Shown here: one piece after another, positions 24,865 to 34,191 of the stretch
Numbering within the stretch: position 1 is the stretch's first letter
How the letters are laid out: each line of letters starts with the position of its first letter
DNA from: Diaphorobacter caeni
GTDB taxonomy: Bacteria; Pseudomonadota; Gammaproteobacteria; Burkholderiales; Burkholderiaceae_C
Reading direction: 5' to 3'
Assembly: GCF_015354245.1 (NCBI RefSeq)
Contig: NZ_JADKYZ010000007.1
Coordinates: forward strand, 1-64,000
DNA length: 64,000 nucleotides
Made by a program: the position numbers and the translations under genes
Notes under the pieces: model-generated
Told to the model about the DNA's origin: nothing
The model's input: the letters and a program-made list of their open reading frames with translations, nothing else
Database searches by the model: none

Positions 24865-25437
24865 ATGCCCCAGGAAACCCGTTTCTGTCCCAACTGCGCG
24901 AACGAACTCGAGCTCTTGCCGATGATGGAAGACGGGGGCATCAAGGAGCGCATGCGCTGCACCGCCTGCGGATGGACGCACTGGAACAACCCGACACCGG
25001 TGCTCGCCGCCATCGTCGAGGTGAATGGCCAAGTCCTGCTCGCACGCAACGCGATGTGGCCGCCGAAGATGTTCGCGCTGATCACCGGCTTCATGGAAGC
25101 CGGCGAGTCGCCCAAGGAGGGCATCGCGCGCGAGGTCAAGGAAGAGACCAATCTGGACGTGCGCAGCTGCACCATCGTGGGGGCCTACGAGTTCCTGCGG
25201 ATGAACCAGGTCATCATCGCCTACCACGTGGTGGCCGAGGGCGAGGTGAAGCTCTCCCCCGAGCTGGTGGACTTCAAGTTCGTGAACCTCGGAGAGCTCA
25301 AGTGCTGGCCGGCGGGTACGGGCTACGCGCTCGCCGACTGGCTGACGTCGCGCGGATATGAACCGGTGTTCTTCACCGAAGAGGAAAACGCGGAGCGCCG
25401 TCGTGGACTGGGCGAGCCGGATGCTCCCAAGAACTGA
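24865..25437 (+). CDS. Nudix hydrolase with N-terminal zinc ribbon
   Basis: The 190-residue protein opens with a zinc ribbon (C8, C11, C32, C35) and then a Nudix fold. The Nudix box runs from G75 to about L97 (GFMEAGESPKEGIAREVKEE then TNL), with N96 in place of the usual glycine. It hydrolyses a nucleoside diphosphate derivative; the zinc ribbon plus Nudix plan is shared with NudC-type NADH pyrophosphatases, but the protein is shorter. Its substrate is not known. The next gene, tusA-like, follows after 11 bases, so the two are probably cotranscribed. Confidence 0.88.
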   Translation: MPQETRFCPNCANELELLPMMEDGGIKERMRCTACGWTHWNNPTPVLAAIVEVNGQVLLARNAMWPPKMFALITGFMEAGESPKEGIAREVKEETNLDVRSCTIVGAYEFLRMNQVIIAYHVVAEGEVKLSPELVDFKFVNLGELKCWPAGTGYALADWLTSRGYEPVFFTEEENAERRRGLGEPDAPKN

Positions 25438-25448
25438 GTGAACTGAAA

Positions 25449-25682
25449 ATGGATATTCAAGTAGACAAGGAAGTGGACGCGCGCGGCCTGAACTGCCCGC
25501 TGCCGATTCTGCGCGCCAAGAAGGCGCTGGCTGAACTGGCGAGCGGTCAGTTGCTCAAGGTGGTGTCGACCGACACCGGCTCGATGCGCGACTTTCAGGC
25601 ATTCGCCAAGCAGACCGGCAATGAGCTGGTCGATCAGCAGGCGGTGGGCGACGAGTTCGTCCACATTCTGAAGCGCAGGTGA
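25449..25682 (+). CDS. TusA/SirA-like sulfur carrier protein
   Basis: The 77-residue protein has the family motif DARGLNCPLPIL with reactive cysteine C16 in CPLP. TusA-type proteins carry persulfide sulfur to tRNA thiolation, molybdenum cofactor or other sulfur routes. Nearby cysM also handles sulfur, which may be chance. Length is normal. A GC hairpin follows the stop. Confidence 0.92.
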   Translation: MDIQVDKEVDARGLNCPLPILRAKKALAELASGQLLKVVSTDTGSMRDFQAFAKQTGNELVDQQAVGDEFVHILKRR

Positions 25683-25692
25683 TCACCCCCTG

Positions 25693-25760
25693 AGGCGCTT
25701 CGCGCCTTTCCCCTCTCTCGCTTCGCGGGAGGGAACGCAGCCAGCGCGGCGGGGCGGCCC
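25693..25760 (+). terminator. GC-rich double hairpin after tusA-like gene
   Basis: AGGCGC at 25693-25698 pairs with GCGCCT at 25702-25707, followed by TTCCCC, and a second stem CCCTC/GAGGG encloses TCTCGCTTCGCGG. Further GC-rich repeats follow to about 25860 with no gene. The block resembles an intergenic repeat common in Comamonadaceae, from memory and not checked. Confidence 0.5.
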
Positions 25761-25872
25761 TTGCGCGGCTGCTCTCGTCTGAGCCGCATCGGTTTCAAGC
25801 GCTGCTCGACGTATGGAGCGCAGCGGCTGCCTGATTCGCGTAGGCCTTTAGTTTCTTTTCGAGGGATGCCCA

Positions 25873-27213
25873 TCATCCATACGCGATGGCGTCGCGCACC
25901 GTCAGCAGCGCGGCACGCAGTTGAGTGAGCGGAATCGAGCCCAGCGCCAGCCGCAGCGCGCGCGGCACTGACGGGGTGCACGCGTAGGGCTCTGCAGTCG
26001 ATACCGCGATGCGCTGGCGCAGCAGGGCGCTGGCCACCTGATCGGGGCGCAGATCTTCAGCGAGCGGAATCCAGACGTAGTACGAGTTGGGATGGCGCTG
26101 CAGGCGCATGCCGCCGAACACCTCGCTCACGATGGCCTGACGCGCGGCCGCATCCTCGCGCTTGCCTTTCTCCAACTGTTCAATCGTGCCGTCTTCCAGC
26201 CAGCGGCAGCCGATGGCGGTCATGACGGCGGCCGTGTTCCAAGTGGTCGCGCGGATGCCGCGCTCAAGCTTCGGCAGCAGGGGCTCGGGCGCCGCGATGA
26301 AGCCCACGCGCAGGCCCGTGGCGATGCTCTTGGAGAGGGCGCTTGCGTAGATCGTGATGTCGGGTGCCAGCGCCGCAAGCGGCGGTGGCGGGGCATCGGC
26401 GAGAAACGCGTAGGCGGCATCCTCGATGATCAACAGACCATGCCGGCGCGCGATGGCAATGAGCTTTTGTCTGCGCGTGAGGCTCATCACCCAGCCGAGC
26501 GGGTTGTGCATCGTGGGCATGGCGTAGATCGCGCGCACCTTGCGTCGTGCGCAGAGCGCTTGCAGCGCGTTCAGGTCGGGACCGCTGCCCGAGGCGGGAA
26601 TCGGCAGCAGCTCCAGTCGCAATGACTCGGCCAGCAGCTTGAAGCCGGGATAGGTGAGCGCATCGACCGCGACCACGTCGCCGGGCTTGAGCAGCGCCGT
26701 GGCGGTGACCGTGAGCCCGTGCTGTGCGCCATCGACGAACAGCAGTCGTGACGCATCGACCTGCAGGCCGCGCGTGCGCAGGTGCGCCGCGAGGATGGCG
26801 CGGTGCTGCGGCTTGCCCGCGTGCGGCTGGTAGTGAAGCAGCGACTCAAGATCGCCCAGATTGGCGAGCTGGCGCAGGGCCGTGCGCAGCAGCTCGGTCT
26901 GGCCGGCGATCAACGGGCTGTTGAAGGTGAGGTCGGCGTGATCTGGCGCGTGTGCCGGATAGTCCACGCCAAGGCCGAGCGGCAGCGACAGATCCTTCAC
27001 GAAGGTGCCGCGTCCCGCTTCGCCGCTCACGAGCCCCATGGCCTGCAGCTCGGCGTAGACGCGCGTCGCGGTGACCAGCGCGAGCCCGTGCTTTGCCGCG
27101 AGCTTGCGGTGCGTGGGTAGGCACGTGCCTGCGGGCAGGTGACCCGAGCGGATCTCCTGCGCAAGCTGGTCCACGAGCGACTTGTAGCGGGTACGGGTAG
27201 GGTGGTCGGCCAT
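25873..27213 (-). CDS. MocR-family (GntR-aminotransferase) transcription regulator
   Basis: The 446-residue protein starts with a GntR winged helix (about 1-75: SLVDQLAQEIRSGHLPAG, LPTHRKLAAKHGLALVTATRVYAEL) fused to a class I aminotransferase-like domain. The PLP lysine lies in ASALSKSIATGLRVGF. Such MocR proteins sense PLP, an amino acid or an amine and control a divergent gene. The start at 27213 (MADHPTRTRYKSL) fits the domain; longer frames include promoter sequence. The divergent neighbour is a DMT transporter, its probable target. Confidence 0.9.
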   Translation of the reverse strand: MADHPTRTRYKSLVDQLAQEIRSGHLPAGTCLPTHRKLAAKHGLALVTATRVYAELQAMGLVSGEAGRGTFVKDLSLPLGLGVDYPAHAPDHADLTFNSPLIAGQTELLRTALRQLANLGDLESLLHYQPHAGKPQHRAILAAHLRTRGLQVDASRLLFVDGAQHGLTVTATALLKPGDVVAVDALTYPGFKLLAESLRLELLPIPASGSGPDLNALQALCARRKVRAIYAMPTMHNPLGWVMSLTRRQKLIAIARRHGLLIIEDAAYAFLADAPPPPLAALAPDITIYASALSKSIATGLRVGFIAAPEPLLPKLERGIRATTWNTAAVMTAIGCRWLEDGTIEQLEKGKREDAAARQAIVSEVFGGMRLQRHPNSYYVWIPLAEDLRPDQVASALLRQRIAVSTAEPYACTPSVPRALRLALGSIPLTQLRAALLTVRDAIAYG

Positions 27214-27246
27214 CGCGCAATGTATCCATGACAATTTTTTGATTGT

Positions 27247-27300
27247 ATTGAATTGCGGATTTAGCATGCGTCGCATACGCAGTTTTTTGCGGAATTCAAT
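27247..27300. promoter_or_regulatory. Candidate MocR operator region
   Basis: ATTGAATT at 27247-27254 is inverted as AATTCAAT at 27293-27300 in the 95-base gap between divergent genes. A CATGCG/CATACG repeat and two T-runs lie between. This is the AT-rich part of the gap, where both promoters should be. No exact boxes are assigned. Confidence 0.4.
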
Positions 27301-27307
27301 GGGGCGG

Positions 27308-28192
27308 ATGATGGATGATTCGAGGCGCAACGGTGCGGCTTCCAGCGGGTGGTGGAACGGCATGCTGGGCATGGTGATCTTCAGCGGATCACTGCCTGCG
27401 ACGCGGCTGGCGCTGCGGGATTTCGATCCGCTGTTTCTGACCGTGGCGCGCGCGAGCATCGCCGGGTTGCTGGCGCTCGCCATCGTGCTGCTGCGGCGCG
27501 AGCGCTGGCCTCAGGGCACGCAATGGTGCTCGCTGGCCGTGGTGGCGATGGGGGTGGTGCTCGGCTTTCCGCTGCTCACGGCGCTGGCGCTGCAGCACGT
27601 GACGTCGGCGCATTCGGTCGTCTTCATCGGCTTGCTGCCGCTCGCGACTGCGGCGTTCGGCGTGCTGCGGGCGGGCGAGCGGCCGCGGCCGGCGTTCTGG
27701 GTGTTCTCGCTGATCGGCAGCGCGCTGGTGGCGGGCTTTGCGCTGCGCGAGGGCGTGACGGCCGCACCCCTCGGCGATGCGCTGATGCTGCTGGCCATCG
27801 TCATGTGCGGGCTCGGCTATGCCGAGGGTGGACGGCTGGCGCGAACGCTGGGCGGCTGGCAGGTGATTTCGTGGGCGCTGGTGCTGTCGCTGCCGGTGAT
27901 GGTCGTGGCGGTGCTCTGGTGGTGGCCTGAGCGGCTGGTCACGGTGAGCGTGCCGGGTTGGCTGAGTCTGGCCTATGTGGCGCTGTTCAGCATGTTTCTC
28001 GGCTTTGTGTTCTGGTATCGCGGGCTGGCGCAGGGCGGCATCGCTGCCGTGGGGCAACTGCAGTTGCTGCAGCCGTTTCTGGGGCTCGCGCTGGCTGCCG
28101 CCTTGCTGCATGAGCAGGTGAGTGCGGCCATGCTGATCGTCACGCTGGCCGTGGTGCTCTGCGTGGCGGGCGCAAAGAAATTCGCCTCATGA
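27308..28192 (+). CDS. EamA/DMT-family inner-membrane transporter
   Basis: About 294 residues with ten predicted membrane helices in two EamA halves (for example FSGSLPATRLALRDFDPLFLTVARA near the start and QLLQPFLGLALAAALLHEQ near the end). DMT proteins export amino acids or other metabolites. Divergent placement from a MocR regulator suggests that it exports the ligand sensed by that regulator. The start is uncertain among ATG 27299, 27308 and 27311; I use 27308. Confidence 0.87.
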   Translation: MMDDSRRNGAASSGWWNGMLGMVIFSGSLPATRLALRDFDPLFLTVARASIAGLLALAIVLLRRERWPQGTQWCSLAVVAMGVVLGFPLLTALALQHVTSAHSVVFIGLLPLATAAFGVLRAGERPRPAFWVFSLIGSALVAGFALREGVTAAPLGDALMLLAIVMCGLGYAEGGRLARTLGGWQVISWALVLSLPVMVVAVLWWWPERLVTVSVPGWLSLAYVALFSMFLGFVFWYRGLAQGGIAAVGQLQLLQPFLGLALAAALLHEQVSAAMLIVTLAVVLCVAGAKKFAS

Positions 28193-28242
28193 CGCGGGGC
28201 GCGGCATGAGGCGAGAGTTCGACGCGCGAACGGGATTGAGGA

Positions 28243-29130
28243 TCAGAGGCTCAGCGTCTTGAGGTAGTCACGGAAGCTCGAGCCCACGTCGGGGTGCTGC
28301 AGCGCGAGGTCGACGGTCGCCTCCAGAAAGCCTTCCTTGCTGCCGCAGTCATAGCGTTTGCCGCTGTACTGGAACGCGTAGACGGTCTCGCTGGACATCA
28401 ATCGGCCAATCGCGTCGGTGAGCTGGATCTCGCCGCCTGCGCCCTTGGGCTGGTTGCGGATCTCTTCGAAGATCGCGGGCGTGAGCACGTAGCGGCCAGC
28501 CACGCCCATGCGCGATGGGGCCTTTTCAGGCGCGGGCTTTTCAACGATCTCGTCGATGCGCATCAGCGGGCCGCCTGCAGCCTCGCCCTTGACGATGCCG
28601 TAGCGCTTGGTCTGCTCAAGCGGCACTTCCTGCACGGCCAGCAGCGAGCGGCCCTGTTTTTGGAAGGCGGTGGTCATCTGCTTCATCACGCCGGGGCCGC
28701 CGGGCTCGCCGCGCATCAGGTCATCGGCCAGCAGCACGGCGAAGGGTTCGTTGCCGACCAGCGGCTCGGCGCAGAGCACCGCATGACCAAGGCCGAGCGA
28801 GCGCGGCTGACGCACGAACAGGCAGTTCATGTCGGCCGGGCTGATGCTGCGCACCAGCTCGAGCATGGCGCTCTTGCCGGCGTTCTCAAGCTCGTTCTCG
28901 AGCTCGTATGCGGTGTCGAAATGGTCTTCGATGGCGCGCTTGCTGCGGCCGGTCACGAAGATCATGTCGCGGATGCCGGCCTCGTAGGCCTCTTCCACGG
29001 CGTACTGAATCAGAGGCTTGTCCACCACCGGCAGCATTTCCTTGGGCGATGCCTTGGTGGCGGGCAGAAAGCGGGTGCCCAGACCGGCGACGGGGAAAAC
29101 GGCTTTGCGAACGCGGGTGTTGTTGCTCAT
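28243..29130 (-). CDS. galU: UTP-glucose-1-phosphate uridylyltransferase
   Basis: The 295-residue enzyme makes UDP-glucose from UTP and glucose 1-phosphate for surface polysaccharides. The nucleotide loop [22 protein letters not shown] is near the N-terminus, followed by [15 protein letters not shown], a metal-binding LADDL, and [14 protein letters not shown] near the C-terminus. Length is standard. A GAAGG ribosome site lies upstream, and a bidirectional terminator separates it from valS. Confidence 0.96.
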   Translation of the reverse strand: MSNNTRVRKAVFPVAGLGTRFLPATKASPKEMLPVVDKPLIQYAVEEAYEAGIRDMIFVTGRSKRAIEDHFDTAYELENELENAGKSAMLELVRSISPADMNCLFVRQPRSLGLGHAVLCAEPLVGNEPFAVLLADDLMRGEPGGPGVMKQMTTAFQKQGRSLLAVQEVPLEQTKRYGIVKGEAAGGPLMRIDEIVEKPAPEKAPSRMGVAGRYVLTPAIFEEIRNQPKGAGGEIQLTDAIGRLMSSETVYAFQYSGKRYDCGSKEGFLEATVDLALQHPDVGSSFRDYLKTLSL

Positions 29131-29159
29131 GTGAGAGAACCTTCAATCGAACTCTGGAA

Positions 29160-29190
29160 AAAAGGCGCAGTGGTTGCTGCGCCTTTTCAT
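29160..29190. terminator. Bidirectional terminator between valS and galU
   Basis: AAAAGGCGCAG at 29160-29170 pairs exactly with CTGCGCCTTTT at 29177-29187, loop TGGTTG. A- and T-runs flank both sides, so it can work on either strand. It should end valS transcription. Confidence 0.85.
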
Positions 29191-29213
29191 TGCTTCAGGA
29201 TGTGCCGAGCATA

Positions 29214-32120
29214 TCAGCCCAGACGAGCCAGCTGCTCCTTGATGCGGGCAAGCGTCGCGCTCTTTTCGGAGACGCGCGTGCGCTCCTGCTCGAGCACGGC
29301 GGCTGGCGCCTTGGCGACGAAGGCCTCGTTGCCGAGCTTCTTTTCGGAGCTGGCGATCTCGGCTTCGAGGCGCGTGGCTTCCTTGGTCAGGCGCACCTTT
29401 TCGGCCGCCACGTCGACCTCGACGAACAGCGCCAGACGCGCATCGCCGACCACCGACACCGGTGCGTTCTGCGCCTCGGCGGCCCAGGCGGCCTCGTCGT
29501 CGAACACCTTCACTTCGCTCAGCTTGGCGAGGTTCTGCAGCACGGCGGCGTTGTCGCGCAGGAACTGCGCATCGGCCTCGGAGCTTGCCACGGCCAGCAG
29601 CGGCAGGCGCTGTGCGGGAGACACGCCCATCTCGCCGCGCAGCGTGCGGCACGAATCCACCATCTGCTTGATGCGGCCCACGTAGGCGATCGAGGCTTCG
29701 TCGATCTTGGCGGGTTGCGCTTCGGGATAGCGGGCGATGGCGATCGAATCGCCTTGCAGGCCAGCCACGGGCGCAACCTTCTGCCAGAGTTCTTCCGTCA
29801 CAAACGGAATGATCGGGTGCGCGAGGCGCAGAATCGCTTCGAGCGTGCGGATCAGCGTGCGGCGTGTGGCGCGTTGCTGCGCTTCGTTGCCGGTCTGAAT
29901 CTGCACCTTGGCGATTTCCAGATACCAGTCGCAGAACTCGTTCCAGACGAAGTCGTAGAGCGTGTGCGCGACGTTGTCGAGGCGGTATTCCGCGAAGCCC
30001 TTGGCGACTTCAGCTTCCACCTTTTGCAGTTGCGACGAGATCCAGCGATCAGGCTGGCTGAAGTGCATGTAGCCCGCGAACTCGCCGCCCGGCTGGCATT
30101 GCTCCTTGGTGTGTTCCTTGAGGCCGCAGTCGTAGCCTTCGCAATTCATCAACACGAAGCGGCTGGCGTTCCAGAGCTTGTTGCAGAAGTTGCGGTAACC
30201 CTCGCAACGCTTGCTGTCGAAGTTGATCGAGCGACCGAGCGATGCCAGCGCAGCGAACGTGAAGCGCAGCGCATCGGCACCGTAGGCGGGAATGCCTTCG
30301 GGGAATTCCTTTTGCGTGTTCTTGCGCACGGTGGGCGCGGTCTCGGGGCGGCGCAGGCCTTGTGTGCGCTTTTCCAACAGAGGTTCCAGCGTGATGCCGT
30401 CGATCAGATCGACCGGGTCGAGCACGTTGCCTTCCGACTTGGACATCTTCTTGCCTTGCGCATCCAGCACCAGACCGTGGATGTACACGTGCTTGAACGG
30501 CACGCGGCCCGTGAAGTGCGTGGTCATCATGATCATCCGGGCGACCCAGAAGAAGATGATGTCGTAGCCCGTCACCAGCACAGAGGAGGGCAGGTAGAGG
30601 TTGTAGTCGGAATCGGCGGCTGTGCCTTGCTCTGGCCAGCCCATGGTGCTGAACGGCACCAGCGCGGAGGAATACCACGTGTCGAGCACGTCGGCGTCGC
30701 GGGTGAGCTTTTTGCCCGGAGCCTTGGCCTGCGCTTCGGCTTCGTTGCGCGCGACGATGCAGTTGCCGTCTTCGTCGTACCATGCCGGAATCTGGTGACC
30801 CCACCAGAGCTGGCGCGAAATGCACCAGTCTTGAATGTTGTTCATCCACTGGTTGTAGGTGTTTACCCAGTTCTCGGGCACAAACTGCACCTGGCCGCTG
30901 GCGACCGCGTCGATGGCCTTGGCAGCGATGGACTTGCCGGTGGCATCGCCTTCACCCACCTTGGTCATGGCGACGAACCACTGGTCGGTCAGCATCGGCT
31001 CGATCACTTGGCCGGTGCGCGTGCAGATCGGCACCATCAGCTTGTGCTTCTTGATTTCGACCATCAAGCCTGCGGCTTCCAGATCAGCCACGATGGCCTT
31101 GCGCGCCACGAAACGATCCATGCCGCGATATTTTTCGGGCGCGTTGTCGTTGATGGTGGCCGCCAGCGTGAGCACGCCGATCATCGGCAGCTTGTGGCGC
31201 TGGCCGACTTGGTAGTCGTTGTTGTCGTGCGCGGGGGTGACCTTCACCACGCCGGTGCCGAATTCGAGATCGACGTAGTCGTCGGCGATGATCGGAATCT
31301 CGCGGCCCACCAGCGGCAGCGTCACGGTCTTGCCGATCAGGTGCTTGTAGCGCTCATCTTCCGGATGCACCATCACGGCCACGTCGCCGAGCATGGTTTC
31401 GGGGCGCGTCGTAGCCACCACCAGCTGACCGGAACCATCTGTCAGCGGATAGGCGATGTGCCACAGCGAGCCGTCTTTCTGCTCGTTTTCCACTTCAAGG
31501 TCGGACACGGCGGATTGCAGCTTGGGGTCCCAGTTCACGAGACGCTTGCCGCGGTAGATCAGGCCCTGTTCGTACAGACGCACGAAAGTCTCTGTCACCA
31601 CCTTGGAGAGCTTGTCGTCCATGGTGAAGTACTCGCGCGACCAGTCCACGGTGTCGCCCAGACGGCGCATCTGTGTGGTGATGGTGTTGCCGCTGTGCTG
31701 CTTCCACTCCCAGACCTTTTCCACGAACTGTGGACGGCCGAGGTCGTGGCGGCTCACGCCTTGCTCCTGCAACTGGCGTTCCACCACGATCTGCGTGGCG
31801 ATGCCCGCGTGGTCGGTGCCCGGCACCCACGCGGTGTTGTAGCCCTTCATGCGGTAGTAGCGCGTGAGGGAATCCATGATCGTCTGGTTGAACGCATGGC
31901 CCATGTGCAGCGTGCCGGTCACGTTGGGTGGTGGCAGCTGGATGGAGAAGTTCTTGTGCTCCGCCACCGATTCCGCATTCGGGGCGCCGGTGCCGCGGTA
32001 GCCCGCGTTGCCGTAGCCGCGCTTTTCCCATTCGGGGCCCCATTGGGCCTCGATGGCTGCGGGTTCAAAGGATTTGGAGAGGCTGTCGAGGCCCGGTTGT
32101 GAAATCTTGTTGTCGCTCAT
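29214..32120 (-). CDS. valS: Valyl-tRNA synthetase
   Basis: The 968-residue class I synthetase charges tRNA-Val. The HIGH-type motif is HMGH in [18 protein letters not shown], the KMSKS motif is present in KKMSKSEGN, and a large CP1 editing domain lies between them. The C-terminal 70 residues are the usual tRNA-binding coiled coil. Start ATG at 32120 ([14 protein letters not shown]) is used; the longer frame would include a strong hairpin. No clear Shine-Dalgarno is seen before the start. Confidence 0.96.
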   Translation of the reverse strand: MSDNKISQPGLDSLSKSFEPAAIEAQWGPEWEKRGYGNAGYRGTGAPNAESVAEHKNFSIQLPPPNVTGTLHMGHAFNQTIMDSLTRYYRMKGYNTAWVPGTDHAGIATQIVVERQLQEQGVSRHDLGRPQFVEKVWEWKQHSGNTITTQMRRLGDTVDWSREYFTMDDKLSKVVTETFVRLYEQGLIYRGKRLVNWDPKLQSAVSDLEVENEQKDGSLWHIAYPLTDGSGQLVVATTRPETMLGDVAVMVHPEDERYKHLIGKTVTLPLVGREIPIIADDYVDLEFGTGVVKVTPAHDNNDYQVGQRHKLPMIGVLTLAATINDNAPEKYRGMDRFVARKAIVADLEAAGLMVEIKKHKLMVPICTRTGQVIEPMLTDQWFVAMTKVGEGDATGKSIAAKAIDAVASGQVQFVPENWVNTYNQWMNNIQDWCISRQLWWGHQIPAWYDEDGNCIVARNEAEAQAKAPGKKLTRDADVLDTWYSSALVPFSTMGWPEQGTAADSDYNLYLPSSVLVTGYDIIFFWVARMIMMTTHFTGRVPFKHVYIHGLVLDAQGKKMSKSEGNVLDPVDLIDGITLEPLLEKRTQGLRRPETAPTVRKNTQKEFPEGIPAYGADALRFTFAALASLGRSINFDSKRCEGYRNFCNKLWNASRFVLMNCEGYDCGLKEHTKEQCQPGGEFAGYMHFSQPDRWISSQLQKVEAEVAKGFAEYRLDNVAHTLYDFVWNEFCDWYLEIAKVQIQTGNEAQQRATRRTLIRTLEAILRLAHPIIPFVTEELWQKVAPVAGLQGDSIAIARYPEAQPAKIDEASIAYVGRIKQMVDSCRTLRGEMGVSPAQRLPLLAVASSEADAQFLRDNAAVLQNLAKLSEVKVFDDEAAWAAEAQNAPVSVVGDARLALFVEVDVAAEKVRLTKEATRLEAEIASSEKKLGNEAFVAKAPAAVLEQERTRVSEKSATLARIKEQLARLG

Positions 32121-32136
32121 GGCAATGCAAATGGAA

Positions 32137-32158
32137 ACGGCATCCCGTGGGATGCCGT
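32137..32158 (-). promoter_or_regulatory. Perfect hairpin in valS leader
   Basis: ACGGCATCCC at 32137-32146 is followed after two bases by its exact complement GGGATGCCGT at 32149-32158. It lies 16 bases upstream of the valS start codon. It could end transcription of the VOC gene or shape valS leader RNA; T's follow only in short runs on the reverse strand. Confidence 0.5.
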
Positions 32159-32260
32159 TGTGGCAATGGTCGGAGGGGTTCACGCCATTTTATTCTTTTC
32201 GAGTGCGGCATCCCGCAGTACTGGGATTGCGGCCCCCGCCACAGGTGAATTGCCGTCCGC

Positions 32261-32896
32261 TCAGCCTTTGGTGGAGGGCGGCACGAACTCCGGTCGGTCG
32301 TTGGCCTGTGGTTTGAGCGGCACCACGTTCGATCCCGCCGCGCGCTCCTTGCGCCACTGCTGCTTGCGTTCGGTCCATTCGGCCAGACGAGCATGGGCCG
32401 AGCGGCTCTCCCGGGCCATCAGCGCCTCGCCCGCGAGCTGCGCGGACAACTCGAGGCGGATGCCGTTCGGGTCGAAGAAATAGATGCTCTTGAAGATGTG
32501 GTGGTCGGTGATGCCCAGCACCTCGATGCCATGGGCCTGCAGGCGTGCCTTGGTGACTTCGAGGTCCTGCACCGTGTCCACGCGGAAGGCGATGTGGTTC
32601 ACCCACAGCGGCGTGTTGGGCGAGGGCAGGGGCTTCTCGTCATCACCGATGTCGAAGAACGCGATGAACGAGCCGTCCTGCAGGCGGAAAAAGAAGTGCG
32701 TGTAGGGGCAGTACTCGCCGGTCGAGGGCACGTAGTCGCTCTGGATGATGTGATAGAGCGGCAGACCGAGGATGTCCTCGTAGAAGTGCCGCGTTTCCTC
32801 GGCATCGCGGGCCTTGTAGGCGTAGTGGTGCAGTTGCTGGATGGCAGCCGGGGCGGGCAGCTTTTTGAGCAGAGAGGGGGAGGGGACGGCGTTCAT
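32261..32896 (-). CDS. VOC family (glyoxalase/dioxygenase fold) protein
   Basis: The 211-residue protein has a vicinal-oxygen-chelate fold: HHYAYKARDAEETRHFYEDILGL at the start, VNHIAFRVDTVQDLE in the middle, and YFFDPNGIRLEL near residue 150. Candidate metal ligands are the histidines in LHHYAYK and NHIAF and the glutamate in RLEL. These proteins act as dioxygenases, lyases or isomerases, and substrate cannot be told. The C-terminal 50 residues are charged and probably disordered. Confidence 0.85.
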   Translation of the reverse strand: MNAVPSPSLLKKLPAPAAIQQLHHYAYKARDAEETRHFYEDILGLPLYHIIQSDYVPSTGEYCPYTHFFFRLQDGSFIAFFDIGDDEKPLPSPNTPLWVNHIAFRVDTVQDLEVTKARLQAHGIEVLGITDHHIFKSIYFFDPNGIRLELSAQLAGEALMARESRSAHARLAEWTERKQQWRKERAAGSNVVPLKPQANDRPEFVPPSTKG

Positions 32897-33072
32897 GGAT
32901 GTCTCCGGGAGCGAAAATTGAAATTCTACTAATCGAAATCAATTTACGGAAGTGAAATTGTTAATTGATGGTTTCCTGATGGTGAAGGCAGGGCCATTTC
33001 AGTATTTGTTTCAGATCACAGGACGCGCGCAAATCGAAGCAGAGACTTCAAAAAGCTGACTCCAAAGCAAAA
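32897..33072. other. Intergenic stretch without a gene
   Basis: AT-rich sequence upstream of the VOC gene (around 32925-33030) probably holds its promoter. No open frame with a ribosome site is visible. The region ends in a terminator for the operon on its right. Confidence 0.5.
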
Positions 33073-33108
33073 CGGCGCCCCGCCGGAAAGTGTTCCGACG
33101 GGGCGCCG
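33073..33108 (-). terminator. Terminator of the Bug/CoA-transferase operon
   Basis: CGGCGCCCCG at 33073-33082 pairs with CGGGGCGCCG at 33099-33108, and an inner CGGAA/TTCCG stem extends it. On the reverse strand the stem is followed by TTTTGCTTTGG. It lies 55 bases past the Bug receptor stop. Confidence 0.8.
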
Positions 33109-33163
33109 CGAGAATGAGCCGGGAGGTGCGGGCGGAATGCCGCAGCCCTTTTGCCGCCGCCCT

Positions 33164-34132
33164 TTACTCCACCTTGATGTTCTCGGCCTTGATGATCTCG
33201 GCCCAGCGCTTGGACTCGCCGCGCACCATGCTTTCGAACTCCGCCGGGCTGCTGCCGACGATGTTGAACCCGTCGTTCTCCATCTTGGTCTTGACGGCGG
33301 GATCGGCCAGCGTCTTCTGAAGGGCTGTCTGCACGTGCTGCAGCACCGGCTTGGGCAGACCGGCGGGCGCCATCATCCCGACCCAGGACTGCGCGGTGTA
33401 GCCGGGCACGGCGGAGTCGATCGTCGGCAGATCGGGCAACTGCTTGATGCGCTCCTTGGTGCCGATGGCCACCACGTTGGCCTGGCCGGACTTGGCGTAG
33501 TTGATGACGGTGGGCAGACTTCCGATGACGAAATCCACCTCGCCGCCCAGCAGCGCCGAGAGCATCGGGCCACCGCCGCGATACGGCACGTGGGTGAGCT
33601 TGATGTTGGCGGCGCGCGCGAACGCCACCGGCTGCAGGTGATTGGAGCCGCCCACGCCGGACGAGCCGTAGTTGATCTGGCCGGGATTCGCCTTGGCCGC
33701 CTTGATCAGCGCATCGGCCGTGGTGAAGCCCGACTTCTTCGACGTGACCAGCGCCATCGGCATGGTGCCGATCAGGCTCACGTAGTCGAAGGATTTGAAG
33801 GTGTCGTACTTGATGTCGTAGAGGCTCGAGTTCACCGCGTGCGAATCGAACACCAGCAGCAGCGTGTAGCCATCGGGCGCCGCGCGCGAGGCCTCGTAGG
33901 TGCCGATGGTTCCGGACGCGCCGCCCTTGTTGTCCACCACCACGCTCTGGCCGATGTTTTCGGCGAGCTTCTGCGAGATGGTGCGCGCCACGTAGTCCAC
34001 CGAGCCGCCCGGCGGGAACGGCACGATGAGGCGGATCGGCTTGGTCGGATAGTTCCCCTGGGCCATGGCGCCGAGCGCAAGGTTGGCTGCGGCGAGCGCG
34101 AGGGCGCTGCGGATGAGGCGGTGGCGTTGCAT
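33164..34132 (-). CDS. Bug/TctC-family periplasmic substrate-binding protein
   Basis: The 322-residue protein has an N-terminal signal peptide (about 1-25, cleavage near GAMAQG). The Bug fold follows: YPTKPIRLIVPFPPGGSVDYVAR, DNKGGASGTIGT, INYGSSGVGGSNHL, VPYRGGGPMLSALLGGEVDFV. Bug proteins bind carboxylates for tripartite tricarboxylate transporters or act as orphan receptors; no TctA/TctB partner is nearby. An AAGGAGA ribosome site precedes 34132. It is last in a three-gene operon for CoA-ester metabolism and may import the acid concerned. Confidence 0.92.
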   Translation of the reverse strand: MQRHRLIRSALALAAANLALGAMAQGNYPTKPIRLIVPFPPGGSVDYVARTISQKLAENIGQSVVVDNKGGASGTIGTYEASRAAPDGYTLLLVFDSHAVNSSLYDIKYDTFKSFDYVSLIGTMPMALVTSKKSGFTTADALIKAAKANPGQINYGSSGVGGSNHLQPVAFARAANIKLTHVPYRGGGPMLSALLGGEVDFVIGSLPTVINYAKSGQANVVAIGTKERIKQLPDLPTIDSAVPGYTAQSWVGMMAPAGLPKPVLQHVQTALQKTLADPAVKTKMENDGFNIVGSSPAEFESMVRGESKRWAEIIKAENIKVE

Positions 34133-34191
34133 GTCTTGTCTCCTTGAAGTTGTGATGAAAACGGGTTCGATTCGTGCAGTGGCTCGTTCGC

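Noticed and set aside
28908-32102. Forward frame of 1064 codons opposite valS
   Set aside because: valS on the other strand has all synthetase motifs; the forward frame is compositionally random and H/R/A-rich.
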